Below, one piece after another: positions 10,509-20,734 of a DNA stretch of 64,000 nucleotides. The stretch lies in the NCBI RefSeq assembly GCF_016097555.1, contig NC_054703.1, forward strand, positions 40,031,130 through 40,095,129, read 5' to 3'. The notes beneath the pieces are model-generated. The model saw only the letters and a list, made by a program, of their open reading frames with translations, searched no databases and was not told where the DNA came from. Numbering within the stretch: position 1 is the first letter of the stretch; each line of letters starts with the position of its first letter. Made by a program: the position numbers and the translations under genes. The stretch is from Gigantopelta aegis (taxonomy: Eukaryota > Mollusca > Gastropoda > Neomphalida > Peltospiridae).

Positions 10509-10802
10509 AGTGTTGAAGCAAAACCTCAAATTCGGGCAAAAATTAAGAGATATTCGGGAAGAATGTGCTAACATGAGACCTTTTTACCATGTATTTGCAT
10601 CATTCTACCTTCAAAATTAGTTGTAATCCATGTAAAAGTGCGTTGTGATTCGTTTGCAACCTTATAATAGCTGTTTGGTAGTAATGCTAATATGAATACA
10701 TGTTGTTATCTTGATTCAGTAATTTTAGTTCAGGTAAAACTAGTCTCTCCCCCCCCCCCCCCCCTTACAAAAATGGGAGTCCGTACACATATGCTAGTGG
10801 TG

Positions 10803-11018
10803 CAGGGCCGTACCCTGATCAAAATCCGGGGGGGGGGGGGGGCACTATACTTTTTTTTATAAACAAATGAAATACTGTATAAATTAAACCCTGAGACATA
10901 CACATCTCAGGCTTTAATTTGTATAGTGTTTCATTTGTTTGTAAAAAGTAGTGCCCCACCCCACCCCATCCCCCCCACCCAACCCCACCCCCCGGAGTTT
11001 GATCAGGGTACGGACCTG
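10803..11018. mobile_element. Fold-back MITE with G/C-run arms
   Basis: Left end cagggccgtaccctgatcaa, right end ttgatcagggtacggacctg. Arms of about 100 bp are complementary throughout: G run against C run, aacaaatgaaatactgtata against tatagtgtttcatttgttt. The short centre is gagacatacacatctc. No TSD was seen. Confidence 0.8.
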
Positions 11019-11620
11019 AATTAAGTATCTAAATTTGAAAACAGTTAGAAACGTTGCCCTCTTTCGTGTTCACTGGAGGGCGCTTCACTTTTGTTTACTA
11101 GAATGGATGTTTTATGTCCACATTGTTGATTTTTTTTTTTACCTTAACTAATTGCAATCTATTTTGTTTCACGTATCGTAGCTGAAAAATGAAGAATTGT
11201 ATTTCCGTAAATATCGTATTTGTGTTTTTCCCGTTAAGTGAACGTATTTTGGGACGTCGATGGTACATTTAATTAGTAGGTAACAGACTATATCTGAACA
11301 GGTAATATAATTAATCGGTCCGCATATCACAGTACCTACACAGTCCGAGCAACAGCCCTAAAATACTCTGAATATCGTATCCGTTTCCTTTATGGGTGAC
11401 CCAGGTTGTTGGGTAGGTTTATTTAATCAATTAGGGTATTTTAAATACGTTTTGTGCTTATATGAACTTTAACTAGTGTTCATATGTAACGCCAGGTTTA
11501 AACAAATGACATCACTTGTTCGTGTTGGTTATTTTTGACCAAAAACATCAATTTTATTTTACGATATTATAATCGTAAGAGTAGACCGTTGGATCGGACT
11601 GGTCGTTACTGTGGTTACTA
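11019..11620. other. Intergenic AT-rich DNA
   Basis: No gene or repeat is recognised. Confidence 0.5.
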
Positions 11621-11627
11621 GTCATTT

Positions 11628-11692
11628 CGTACCAAAGTCATTTCGTACCATAGTCATTTCGTACAATAGTCGTTTCGTACCATAGTGTTTTG
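11628..11692. repeat. 16-bp minisatellite, four copies
   Basis: The unit agtcatttcgtaccat is repeated with single-base changes (caatagtcgtttcg in the last). Confidence 0.9.
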
Positions 11693-11955
11693 GTCATATA
11701 TTTATTGTGACCTTTGTTTATTTTTTAAAACCATTATCCGTTTGTTTATATCGAACACACAATTTTCGTGAGTAATTAATGGGTTTTTTTCTGAGATCGG
11801 CTTGTCTTAGAAGATCTTGATATGTATTCTAACACAAAGTGCTCGTTGGTAATTAATATAACGATGAACGGAAACGTGAGTAGATAAAAGTAATATATCA
11901 TCTTTTTCTTGTTCTTTCTTTCTTAATTAAGGGGTTGGGCTTCAATATAGGGTAT

Positions 11956-12056
11956 AATATCCGCCCGGTCCTTTCCATTATTTTTAGTTAGGGTTAGGGT
12001 TTAAGGTTAGGGTTGGGGTTGGGGTTAGGGAAGGGGAGGGGGACCGGGCGGATATT
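11956..12056. repeat. Short inverted-repeat element with telomere-like core
   Basis: A perfect 16-bp inverted repeat (aatatccgcccggtcc at 11956-11971, its complement at 12041-12056) encloses ttagggttaggg with ttgggg variants at about 11987-12030. It looks like a mini fold-back element carrying telomere-type repeats. Confidence 0.75.
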
Positions 12057-12310
12057 TTTCCATGCCAGCAGGAACTTTGGCTACTGTTAGGGACACCCAA
12101 ACTGGACTGGTCAGCTAGACTGATATGGACTGAGGGTGAGGTAACCCTAACAGATACCTCGAGTGCTGAAATCAGAGGTATTGGGCCACACGGCACACTC
12201 CAAGAGACCACAGTACCATGCATCAACAGCTATTATGACTACATATAACAATAGTCTATATTTGATGTTAAATACCTTTACAACAATCATTTTGATTTCC
12301 AGTTTGCTGG

Positions 12311-12363
12311 TAACAAATATTTAACATATTGATCAACATGTTTATGATGTTAAATATTTGTTA
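12311..12363. repeat. 17-bp perfect inverted repeat at LINE 3' boundary
   Basis: taacaaatatttaacat (12311-12327) is mirrored at 12347-12363 with a 19-nt loop. It abuts the LINE's 3' end at about 12364. Confidence 0.85.
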
Positions 12364-12497
12364 TCACAAGACAAGATAGACAAGATAGACAAGATATTTA
12401 TTCAGTTATTGAGGCCACATGACCAAGATAACTACTTTTAAAAACAAATTAATTGTGCGTTACGTGTGTACAAATTTACAATACATGTATAGTCAAT

Positions 12498-12965
12498 TTA
12501 AACTGGCAGATTTCTTTTTAAAAACAAGGCTATTCCTTTAATACACTTTATATTTTGGGTGGAAATCAATAAATTAAATATTTCTCTTGAAGGAGTTACT
12601 ACTAAAAGAAAATGATATTCATCTTCCACTTGATTGAGATTACACTTTAAACAGATTGTTTCATTTCTTTCTATTACTGGATTATATCTGCTTTTCTGTA
12701 CTTTTAATTTATGTGACAAACACCTAAATTTAGAAACAATTCTCAAGAGATCTTTGTATTGTGACAAATATATTATATACTTTTCTGTTTCTAAAAGAGA
12801 TTTATAAGAAGAATATGTCTGTAAAAAATGGGAAGAGTTAATTTTATCATGCCAGTGTTGAAAATGAATGTCTTTACATCTCTGTACAAAGCTGGACATA
12901 AATAATTTGATATTGCCACATTCTTGAGCAATCCAAACATAAGAAAACCCTGTTTGAAACAACAA
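12498..12965 (-). pseudogene. LINE ORF2 C-terminal domain
   Basis: 155 residues. CLKCNLNQVEDEYHFLLV is the cysteine/EDEYHFL block found after the reverse transcriptase in CR1/L2 ORF2 proteins. It ends in the same frame as the element's terminal stop at 12498. A frame break separates it from the next piece upstream. Confidence 0.75.
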
Positions 12966-12970
12966 TGTTC

Positions 12971-13195
12971 TTACATGTCACATTGTGATACCCAATTAAT
13001 TTTACCAGTTTCATCATGACATTTCAACATATCATAACAAGCTTTTGGATATCTGGATGAATCCATATATAACAATTTACACCAATATTTTATACAATTG
13101 CTAAAGTATTTCACACACAAATGATCTCTGCCTATTTCCCCAAGTACAGCATTTGATGATACTCTCTTTGAAACTCCTAAAAAACTTTTTAACAA
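12971..13195 (-). pseudogene. LINE ORF2 thumb/connector segment
   Basis: 74 residues including SNAVLGEIGRDHLCVKY and YWCKLLY, typical of the region between RT and C-terminus in CR1/L2 elements. It is short because of flanking stops. Confidence 0.65.
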
Positions 13196-13298
13196 AATAC
13201 TTTGTACTTTTTCAGTAGATTCTCAGTAAGTAAATATCCATATTTCAGTGCCATATAATAAAATAGCTATTTTAGTATCAAATATATTCTGGACAATA

Positions 13299-14074
13299 CT
13301 ATATGATAATGTAGGGTATTTCTTGAATAAAGTAAAAATAGGAAAACAGGCTTTTCTCGCTTGAATAGATAGTCTCGCAAGCCTTAGACCATTTCAAATG
13401 AGAAGAGAATATTATACCAAGATACTTACAATATGACACAGTTGTTAATTGACTGCCCTTATAAAACCACTTCTCATTACGTCTTAAGTACCCACCATTT
13501 CTAAATACAATTATATTAGATTTATCAACATTAACTTCTAATCCCCATTTTACACAAATCTTATTTAATACATCAAGCTTTTTTTGCAAACCTATTACTG
13601 TATCATCAATAAGTACACCATCATCAGCAAAGAGAAGCATTAATATATCATTAATATTTTCATTCACAAAAATTCCTCTAAGATTACTATTATTCATCTT
13701 ATTTATAAATTCATTAATAAAAATTAAAACTGGGCTTAACATACACCCTTGACGGACACCACTAGATGTTATAAGGGATATGTCCTAACATTCTTTACTC
13801 TAACACAAGCCTTTACTTTTTCATACATATCTTTTAAAATGTTAAACATTTTACCTTGAATACCCTCATATGCAACACATACAGTAACTTTTTCCTATCT
13901 GCCAAGTCAAAAGCTTTGCGAAGATCAATAAAAGCAACATAAAATCTATGTCTAGGCTTTCTAAGATATTTTTGACACAATGCCTGAAGTGTAAATATAT
14001 GATCTATTGTGGAGTAATCATTTCTGAAACCTGCCTGTGCTTCATGGATAATATTATCAAATTCAAGCCATGTC
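13299..14074 (-). pseudogene. LINE reverse transcriptase, catalytic core
   Basis: Motif A (FIDLRKAFD, about 13905-13935), motif B (SSGVRQGCMLSP, about 13735-13770) and motif C (LFADDGVLI, about 13610-13635) are all readable on the minus strand, with ADD supplying two catalytic aspartates. The frame changes between A and B. The open part at 13299-13742 gives 147 residues ending in CKYLGIIFSSHLKW. Confidence 0.8.
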
Positions 14075-15034
14075 CTAATGCCTAATTTCTAAAATAGAAG
14101 TAAATAATTTTCCAATAATAATAATATTTAATAACGAAATACCTCTAAAGTTATTTGGATCTGTAATATCTCCTTTCTTAAACAATGGAATAATTAAGCC
14201 CACATTCCAAGAATCTGGGAATGTACCACTATTTACAACAGAATTAAATAACATCCTTCGATATGGTATAATAAATAATGCATTCTTAAAAAACTCTGAC
14301 GGCACACCATCCACACCTGGGCATTTACCTAACTTAAGTGATTTTATAGCACTTCTTACTTCTTCATGATTAATAGCATCAAAGGTAGAATTAAATGTAA
14401 TGCAGTCAACACAATCAACAGGGTCATGATTAATAATAAAATCGTTTACCTCATCATCAAAAGATGAACCATGACAAACACTAGGATTAAGCAAGGTTTT
14501 AAAATATGAATGACACTTTTCTAGAGATATGCTTGATTGGCTACTTTTGCAAAATAATAGCGACGTTACCTTTTTCCAGAATGTTTGACCATCCTTTTCT
14601 TTAACAGCAAAATCAATATCATTAATAATACTTTGGTTATACAACATTTTCTTATTGTTACATAATTTTCGAAAAAAATGCTTAACATTATTATAAGCAG
14701 TCACATTTGATTTAATTGGGCACTTTCTGAGCATATTTAATAAGCGATATTTATTTTGTTTAGCTTCACAACAATCTCTATCAAACCCAACAGATTGTCC
14801 TACATTATGTTCCTTTATAATAATGGAAGATCTACACTTCATATGGTCTCCAGCAAAACACAATAAATCAATTAATGAATCAGAGGCACTATTTACATCT
14901 ATATCCACTAAGTGATCAAATGAATCAAAGACAACCTGTGCCCTATCCGAGTGAAGCATTTGTTGAAATGTTTGAAAACTATCATCAGACCACTTATATC
15001 TAACTACTGGTTCTGTAACTACCACTTCTGGCAC
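14075..15034 (-). pseudogene. LINE ORF2, endonuclease-RT linker and RT N-terminus
   Basis: 319 residues open. GKCPGVDGVPSEFFKN and LIIPLFKKGDITDPNNFRGI are the first RT blocks. The N-terminal 200 residues are the usual linker (FWKKVTSLL). Confidence 0.8.
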
Positions 15035-16055
15035 AATACACTTACTATGGTCAGTTCGGTAAATGTTAAAACACAGGAAACTGGGTGATGATCTGACTCA
15101 GTTCTAGAATGTACTGTCATATCATTTACTAAATTAAATATAGATGAAGAAACAATAAAATAATCAACCAGACTTGTTCCGTTATTGCTAATACATGTAA
15201 ATGAACCATGTTTATCTCCAGGTTTCCTGCCATTTACAACATAAATCCCATACACCTTACACATTTCTAGTAGAGTTAAACCAAACTTATTAACAGTTAA
15301 ATCTTGTGAAAATCTAGGTTCACAAAATGTTTCTATTATATACATCTCTCCGAGATTTAACTGGTCTATTTCATCTTCATGTTCCACAATATATTCTTCA
15401 TTTAAACCAATACGAGCATTAAAGTCCCCTGTTAACATTATGTCAATGTCAAAGTCATTTTCTGTTCTAATACAGGATAATTTCGCTTCAAGTTCATCTA
15501 TCCCATTACTATCTTTACTCATACATGTACATAGGAGAACGTTCTGGCAAAATATATACACATCCTAGAATAAAAGATATATTGTTTACAGATGGGGGAC
15601 AGAAACAAAAAAATACACAGTTATCCCATTCTTCATGTATTCTAACAAAATATTTAACCAATTCATGTTTAATAAAGACTGCAACACCTCCAGAGTACCT
15701 TCCATAAGAAGATTGTCTTAGCAGGTACATAATAACACTTGTACTCTGAAAAAATAGTTTCAAGTTTAAAACAATCATATTGCATAGTTTCTACCAAATT
15801 TATTATTTCAAATTGTTGACAGAACTGTAAAAAGTCACCCTGACCAAGTTTAGAATATATGCCCTGTATATTCCAAGTACAAAAATTCCAACTGGTATTT
15901 GATTGTACTCTTTCTAATTGCCTTTGTAGTACACCTGTTTTCTGCTGATACATGGCCACGGCCAGCTCACTAACTGACTGTAGTAGCTTCAAGTTGCTCA
16001 CTGGTATCAATGTTAAGTGTCTGTGTTGAAGGTAGTCCCTGTGGTAAGTTCTCAT
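15019..16055 (-). pseudogene. LINE apurinic/apyrimidinic-type endonuclease
   Basis: Three overlapping open pieces carry the family motifs in order: FCTWNIQGIYSKL (catalytic N) and IINLVET (E) near 15800-15900, YSGGVAVFIKHEL near 15660-15700, LTGDFNARIG near 15415-15440, LVDYFIV near 15150-15175 and SDHHPVSCVL near 15065-15095. The domain would nick target DNA for reverse transcription. Two frame changes break it. Confidence 0.8.
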
Positions 16056-16360
16056 CCCTGGTCCAATGCTTTCTTGTTACTCTCACTATGGGCTGCATTG
16101 TTGCTGCGTCTTGTTCCAATCTGCTGTATTCCATCATCACTGTGAACATAAATCTTGTTGTCGATAATAAATTTATCATATGACAGGTACGAAGTTTTAT
16201 TTTATTTTCGTGCTTGCACCATAAATGGAATAAGTTCTGCCCTCTCTCTCTCTCCTTACTTTAGCAGTGTAATCATTCATCACCCTATATTTATCACTTT
16301 CTTTAAGTTCATATTTAGCTGCCTCAATTACTCTGACTTTATCCTTATAAAAACTGAATT

Positions 16361-16680
16361 TCACAATAAATGGCTTTGTTTTGTTCTTAGACTTAGCACG
16401 ATGTGCTCTCTCTCGATAGATAAGGATTCAACATTTTCCATTCCATGTTCAGTCTGTAAAACATTTCTAACAAGATACTCTGTGTCCTCCCATGTCTCAT
16501 TGGTAGAGCTGTCTAACCCATGTATAATTACATTACTTATCCTACTTTGGGCATCTTGACTGTGTACCATAACCTCTAACTTTAATAACTGTTTCTTAAG
16601 TTCATGATTTTCTGCTCTCAGTTGTTCAAAATCTTCTTTAAGTTCATCTCGAATCGTATCAATTTTTTTGTTTTAACCTT
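16361..16680 (-). pseudogene. LINE ORF1 coiled coil and RRM-like domain
   Basis: Upstream minus-strand sequence reads IDTIRDELKEDFEQLRAENH, a heptad-like coiled coil, leading into MVHSQDAQSRISNVIIHGL, then WEDTEYLVRNVL and LSIEREH. This matches the layout of ORF1 nucleic-acid chaperones (coiled coil then RRM). It is broken by stops. Confidence 0.6.
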
Positions 16681-16796
16681 GTATATCAGCCCGTATTGCT
16701 TTAAGCAAATCAGCGGTGTTTTCGTGGTCATTACTGTACACAACATTATCGCCTTACACATCATTAGAGAACCGCAAAGTAGACTGTCTAATGGTC

Positions 16797-16876
16797 ATTG
16801 ATCTAACAGCAGTACCCCTTCCTTGATCTAACAGCAGTACCCCTTCATTGATCTAACAGCAGTACCCCTTCCTTGA
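16797..16876. repeat. 25-bp triplication inside LINE ORF1
   Basis: Three copies of atctaacagcagtacccctt plus 5 bp, period 25, immediately downstream of the 2A motif on the minus strand. Since 25 is not a multiple of 3, the expansion shifts the frame and ends the 2A ORF. Confidence 0.9.
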
Positions 16877-17124
16877 TATCGAGGGCCAGGATTTAGTTCT
16901 ATGTCGCCACATGTTTCATGTAAACGTGATATGTAGGGTATATCAAAATAGTCAGCTGAAATATTTCCACCGAACCTACATGAGTCTGCTTTACACCACA
17001 ACAAAGCGACATTACCTTGTTCGTCTCCCCCACACACTGGCACAGGAAGAAACATTACGCTTACATGGATAGCGAGGTTCAAAATGAGAAAAAGTTTAAA
17101 GTTTCGCATCAAAAACGAACCCAT
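16828..17124 (-). CDS. LINE ORF1 N-terminus: hydrophobic leader plus 2A-like peptide
   Basis: 98 residues. Residues 8-30 (FKLFLILNLAIHVSVMFLPV) form a hydrophobic stretch resembling a signal peptide. Residues 72-81 are CGDIELNPGP, encoded at 16882-16911, an exact match to the D(V/I)ExNPGP consensus at which ribosomes skip a peptide bond between G and the final P. 2A motifs at ORF1 starts are known in some CR1/L2-type elements. The remaining 17 residues are repeat-derived and end by frameshift. Whether this copy is translated is unknown. Confidence 0.7.
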   Translation of the reverse strand: MGSFLMRNFKLFLILNLAIHVSVMFLPVPVCGGDEQGNVALLWCKADSCRFGGNISADYFDIPYISRLHETCGDIELNPGPRYQGRGTAVRSMKGYCC

Positions 17125-17239
17125 AATGCGTAATTCTCTCTTTCCATCTTTTCACTGCTCTGGGTTGCTGAAAACACCCAATCCTTCCTCTCCAGTTGTC
17201 AACAGTATCGCCCATATTGAGAGCATATTGAGTTATCAG

Positions 17240-17460
17240 CGAAGTGGAAAATGATCGTTGTAAAAGTATTTAACTTCAAACTAGTGACTACAGCAAGACA
17301 CCTACATAATGAACAGGAACAGTGCTGTCGGGTTTCTGTCTGTAGTATGTGTATTTTTGGTTACTATGTAAAATACTTACCGATGAACTCGAAAATTATC
17401 AGTGCAGTAGTATCTAACGTCAAACATATAGCCCTATATTTTAGGGTTATATAGACAATA
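17240..17460 (+). repeat. Upstream-region repeat of the zinc-finger cluster
   Basis: gtgctgtcgggtttctgtct and gatgaactcgaaaattatca match about 39410-39500 in order. This is probably ancestral promoter-side DNA of ZNF copy 2, here separated from the gene by later insertions. Confidence 0.5.
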
Positions 17461-17469
17461 AACAACTTA

Positions 17470-17548
17470 ACCAGATATTATCAAATTTATGTCCCGAGTG
17501 AAATAATTTTCACTTGTAACGAGGGACATAAATTTGATAATAACTGGT
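17470..17548. repeat. 26-bp inverted repeat (one mismatch)
   Basis: Arms 17470-17495 and 17523-17548 (core ttatcaaatttatgtccc) pair at 25 of 26 positions around a 27-nt loop that itself contains gtgaaataattttcac. It is a possible MITE remnant or a structured element. Confidence 0.85.
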
Positions 17549-17639
17549 ACCCGAGTTTGCAATTCTATTTATTTAATTACCCCAGCTATTTGGCATATTG
17601 TTTTAAGTCTTTATTTTTGATATACATCATTTCATTTCA

Positions 17640-17820
17640 TTTCAACTTGATTTCCCTACTTATATCCAATTACGGTTCAAGCACGTTGTCCTGAGCACAC
17701 ACACACCTCAGCTATCTGGGCTGTCTGTCTAGGACAGTGTGTTAGTGGTTAGTGAGAGAGAAGAGGATGTGGTGATCTCACACCTATCCATTGAGTCATT
17801 AGAACTCGCTCTGAAATATT
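17640..17820 (-). mobile_element. SINE of a second body type (type D), partial
   Basis: tatccaattacggttcaagc, then ggacagtgtgttagtggtta and tgagtcattagaactcgctc match the copies at 20735 and 25760. The tRNA-like head is missing. Confidence 0.65.
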
Positions 17821-17860
17821 TGTCTACCCAGTGGTAGGCACTAGTTCTGTTTTTGTTATA

Positions 17861-18213
17861 GAAAGAAAGAAATGTTTATTTACGGGTATATGGCGTCAGA
17901 CACATAGTTAAGGACCACACAGATTTTGAGAGGAAACCCGCTTTCGCCACTTCATGGGCTACTCTTTCCGATTAGCAGCAAGGGATCTTTTATTTGTGTT
18001 TCCCACAGGCAGGATAGCACAAACCATAGCCTTTGTTGAACCAGTTATGGATCACTGGTCGGTGCAAGTGGTTTACACCTACCCATTGAGCCTTGCTCAC
18101 TCAGGGTTTGGAGTCGGTATCTGGATTAAAAATCCCATGCCTCGACTGGGATCCGAACCCAGTACCTACCAGCCTGTTGACCGATGGCCTAACCACGACG
18201 CCACCGAGACCGG
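17861..18213 (-). mobile_element. SINE, H3 + TA
   Basis: TA tail at the left, H3 head at the right (ggcctaaccacgacgccacc). Flanking ttttgttatag occurs on both sides (about 17851 and 18223), a good TSD. It lies between the upstream repeat and the leader of ZNF copy 2. Confidence 0.9.
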
Positions 18214-18225
18214 TATTTTTGTTTT

Positions 18226-18374
18226 GTTATAGAGTTATCTCTGACTGAGAGAGATATTACAATTGTCCCAGTGTCCATCTAGTTATCGAAAGGCAGTGTA
18301 TTCGGGCTATGATGCCTTCAGTTGTACAACCCCTGGTTTCATGTTAGTTTTATCATTTACTGGTTTCATTTCAG
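18226..18374 (+). promoter_or_regulatory. Upstream intron end of ZNF copy 2
   Basis: Pyrimidine-rich gtttcatttcag ends at 18374 directly before tatctcttcattc, a strong acceptor conserved in ZNF copies 3 and 4 at the same distance class. Sequence from 18270 is duplicated at 33958-35131; the part before 18270 resembles about 39600-39690. Confidence 0.5.
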
Positions 18375-18739
18375 TATCTCTTCATTCTACAACTTTGGAG
18401 ATACATCAGAAAATATCCACGCTGTTTTCAGAGGAGCCTGTAAGGAAACGTAGACATTTTGCTATGAATTAAACACTTCAAAACTTTGACTGTAACTCGT
18501 CTGTATAACTTTTGACATATACTTTAGGAAATATCCACGCTGGCTTTGGAAGAGCCTGTAATGAAACTAGACATTTTGCTATGAATTAAACACTTCAAAA
18601 CTTTGACTGAAACTCGTCTGTATAACTTGGGAGATATATCAGAAAGTATCCACGCTGGTTTCAGAAAAGCCTTAAGGAAATGTTGCTATTGAATTAAACA
18701 CCTCAAAACGTTGACTGAAGATCCTTGGTGTGGTAAGCA
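18375..18739 (+). repeat. Leader exon of ZNF copy 2 with ~117-bp tandem repeats
   Basis: Three imperfect copies contain atatccacgctg, ttttgctatgaattaaac and acttcaaaactttgactg (last motif near 18478, 18594 and 18706). They lie between the acceptor and the start codon at 18740, so they form a repetitive 5' UTR. Confidence 0.75.
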
Positions 18740-19438
18740 ATGTCATCATCCAGTGACCAGGCATGTGTCGAACGTGAAGTCTCATCAAACTGTATTGAAC
18801 GCAACTCTAATTTAAACATCCATGTACAAGCACAGACCGATAGTGAGAAGCGTTTCCAATGTGGAATGTGCTTCAGATGTTTTTCAAGAAAGAGTACCAT
18901 CAAGATGCACATGAGGACTCACGGTGACGCAAGACCATTTCAGTGTGAAGTGTGCAAGAAGTGTTTTCGGTGGGGTCATAACTTGAAGCAGCATATGATG
19001 GTCCACACTGGTGCTAAACCTTTCCAATGTGATGTGTGTGCAAAATATTTCTCCAGCAAATTCCACTTGAAGATTCATAAATTAGTTCACACTGGTGATA
19101 AACCTTACAAATGTGATGTCTGCGAAACAGGCTTCTCATTGCCCGGGAGGTTACGTCGACACGCGTTACTGCACAGTGGTGTTAAGGATTTCAAGTGCGA
19201 GTTGTGTGGGAATGCTTTCTCGCAGAGTGCTGGCCTGATTTCTCACATGAAGACACACACACGCGACAAAGCGTTCAAGTGTGAGATCTGCAAAAGGGAG
19301 TACACACGCAGCTCGTACTTGAAGCAACACATGTTGATTCACGACCACGGGAACGACTTCGAGTGTGTGGTGTGCGCAGAACGCTTCACGCAGCATTCCC
19401 ATCTGAGACAGCATTATGTTGCTTCACACTGGTGTTAA
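18740..19438 (+). CDS. C2H2 zinc-finger protein (ZNF copy 2), seven fingers
   Basis: 232 residues, single coding exon, probable nuclear DNA-binding factor. Fingers at about 39-61, 67-89, 95-117, 123-145, 151-173, 179-201 and 207-230; the last has four rather than three residues between its histidines. The short N-terminus (MSSSSDQACVEREVSS) resembles that of ZNF copy 4 and lacks any recognised effector domain. The end, ASHWC, appears to arise by a small frame shift out of a former HTGVK linker, so the ancestor was longer. Compared with ZNF copy 3, fingers 4-7 are nearly identical but fingers 1-3 differ at helix contact positions. Confidence 0.85.
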   Translation: MSSSSDQACVEREVSSNCIERNSNLNIHVQAQTDSEKRFQCGMCFRCFSRKSTIKMHMRTHGDARPFQCEVCKKCFRWGHNLKQHMMVHTGAKPFQCDVCAKYFSSKFHLKIHKLVHTGDKPYKCDVCETGFSLPGRLRRHALLHSGVKDFKCELCGNAFSQSAGLISHMKTHTRDKAFKCEICKREYTRSSYLKQHMLIHDHGNDFECVVCAERFTQHSHLRQHYVASHWC

Positions 19439-19461
19439 AGACTTAAATATGATGGGGGTTG

Positions 19462-19700
19462 GGTAGGATGTAACCCAGTGGTAAAGTGCTCGCTTGATGC
19501 GCTGTCGGTCTGGCATCGATCCCTGTCGATGGACCTATTGGGCTCATTCCAGCCAGGGCACCACGACTGGTATACCAAAGGCCGTGGTATGTGTTATCCT
19601 GTCTGTGGGATGGTGTATATAAAAGATCCTTTGGGAAAATGTAGCGGGTTTCCTGTGATGACTACGAGTGAGAATTACCAAACGTTTGACATCCAAGGTT
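19462..19700 (+). mobile_element. SINE, H1 + TB, short
   Basis: Head gatgtaacccagtggtaaag, then centre, then TB tail stopping at gtttgacatccaa. It is flanked by a ~38-bp direct repeat of the zinc-finger gene's last bases (ttcacactggtgttaaagac before, ttcccactggtgttaaagac after), longer than a normal TSD. Confidence 0.85.
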
Positions 19701-19737
19701 GCTTCCCACTGGTGTTAAAGACGTTTAAATGTGATTG

Positions 19738-19739
19738 GT

Positions 19740-19785
<46 letters not shown>

Positions 19786-19794
19786 GGGGGGGTA
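19738..19794. repeat. poly-G tract of about 50 bp
   Basis: An almost pure G run with one A. It is followed at once by an H1 SINE head. Confidence 0.95.
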
Positions 19795-19918
19795 GCCCAA
19801 TGGTAAAACGTCCTTTTGATTCGCTGTTGGTCTGGGATCGATCCCCGTCGGTGGACCTTTTGGGCTATTTCTCGTTCCAGCCAGTGCACCACGACTGGTA
19901 TATGAAAGGCCGCGCATG
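19793..19918 (+). mobile_element. SINE H1 + partial centre
   Basis: It runs from gtagcccaatggtaaaacg to cgactggtatatgaaaggcc and is then truncated. Confidence 0.8.
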
Positions 19919-20730
19919 GGAGAGCACTCTTAATTTATTTATTTATTTTAATTACGTCATTTTGCCATATGCTTGCCGCCGGTTACATTATATGGCTATG
20001 AGACATAAAGGGAAAACATGAATGTGTGGATTGAAATACAATGGCTTGATTTGGTATCCATGTTCAGCACTAAGAATTAAGATGCATAATGCTATTTCAC
20101 CTTATTCCTTGGGTCTCACTACACAGATCAATTCAGGGTGAGAGTTCATTTATCACGGTCTACTATAGTTCCTAATTGTGACACATGTTATGATTCACAT
20201 ATTCACTTCTAGGAAATGGTGAAGAATTAAAACAATATGTATGTTTAATAATAATGGTAAGCCTTCTGACTGTATTTTGCCCATGTTATTTTGTGATGTT
20301 GTGCATTGACCTTTTAGGACATGGGTGTATAGCGCAAGAGACAGCCGGAGTGAATCGGTTAATGAACCACCTTTTCGGACCGGTACTACAGCCAGATGTG
20401 GTCATATAGCAAAAAAAAACAGACGGAAATGTTCTCACTTTTGGAGTGAAAATAAATGCTTATATAATGTATGTTCACAATGGTGTATGTTGTTAGTGCC
20501 AAAGAGAACCCGTTCTATTGGCAATCTTCGTTTGAAGTTGGGAAATTTAACATGGGTTTCAATGGCAGATGACGTGTAGTGAGATCTTAGTCTACTTATA
20601 TCTAGTCTGGTACTCGGGTCCGGGTCGAGTTTGACCCTTCAGTAATCGAGTCCAATATTTTGGAGGCCCTACATGTACAATATGTCTTCGTACGTACGAA
20701 ATTGTTGTATGGTAAAATCCGGGTTAGGCT
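19919..20730. other. Intergenic DNA without recognised features
   Basis: AT-rich; open frames here are short and show no family motif. Confidence 0.5.
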
Positions 20731-20734
20731 CCTA

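Larger units (their letters stand above)
12364..17260 (-). mobile_element. L2/CR1-type LINE, near full length, decayed
   Basis: Read on the minus strand: ORF1 start with a 2A motif (about 17124), coiled-coil and RRM-like ORF1 parts, AP endonuclease (about 16055-15019), reverse transcriptase (about 15034-13299), C-terminal domain (to 12498), AT-rich 3' UTR, and a 3' end made of 9-bp repeats (tcttgtcta, three copies) at about 12367-12394. Short 3' repeats instead of poly-A are typical of CR1/L2. Coding regions carry several stops and frame changes, so it is inactive. The 5' limit is uncertain. Confidence 0.85.
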
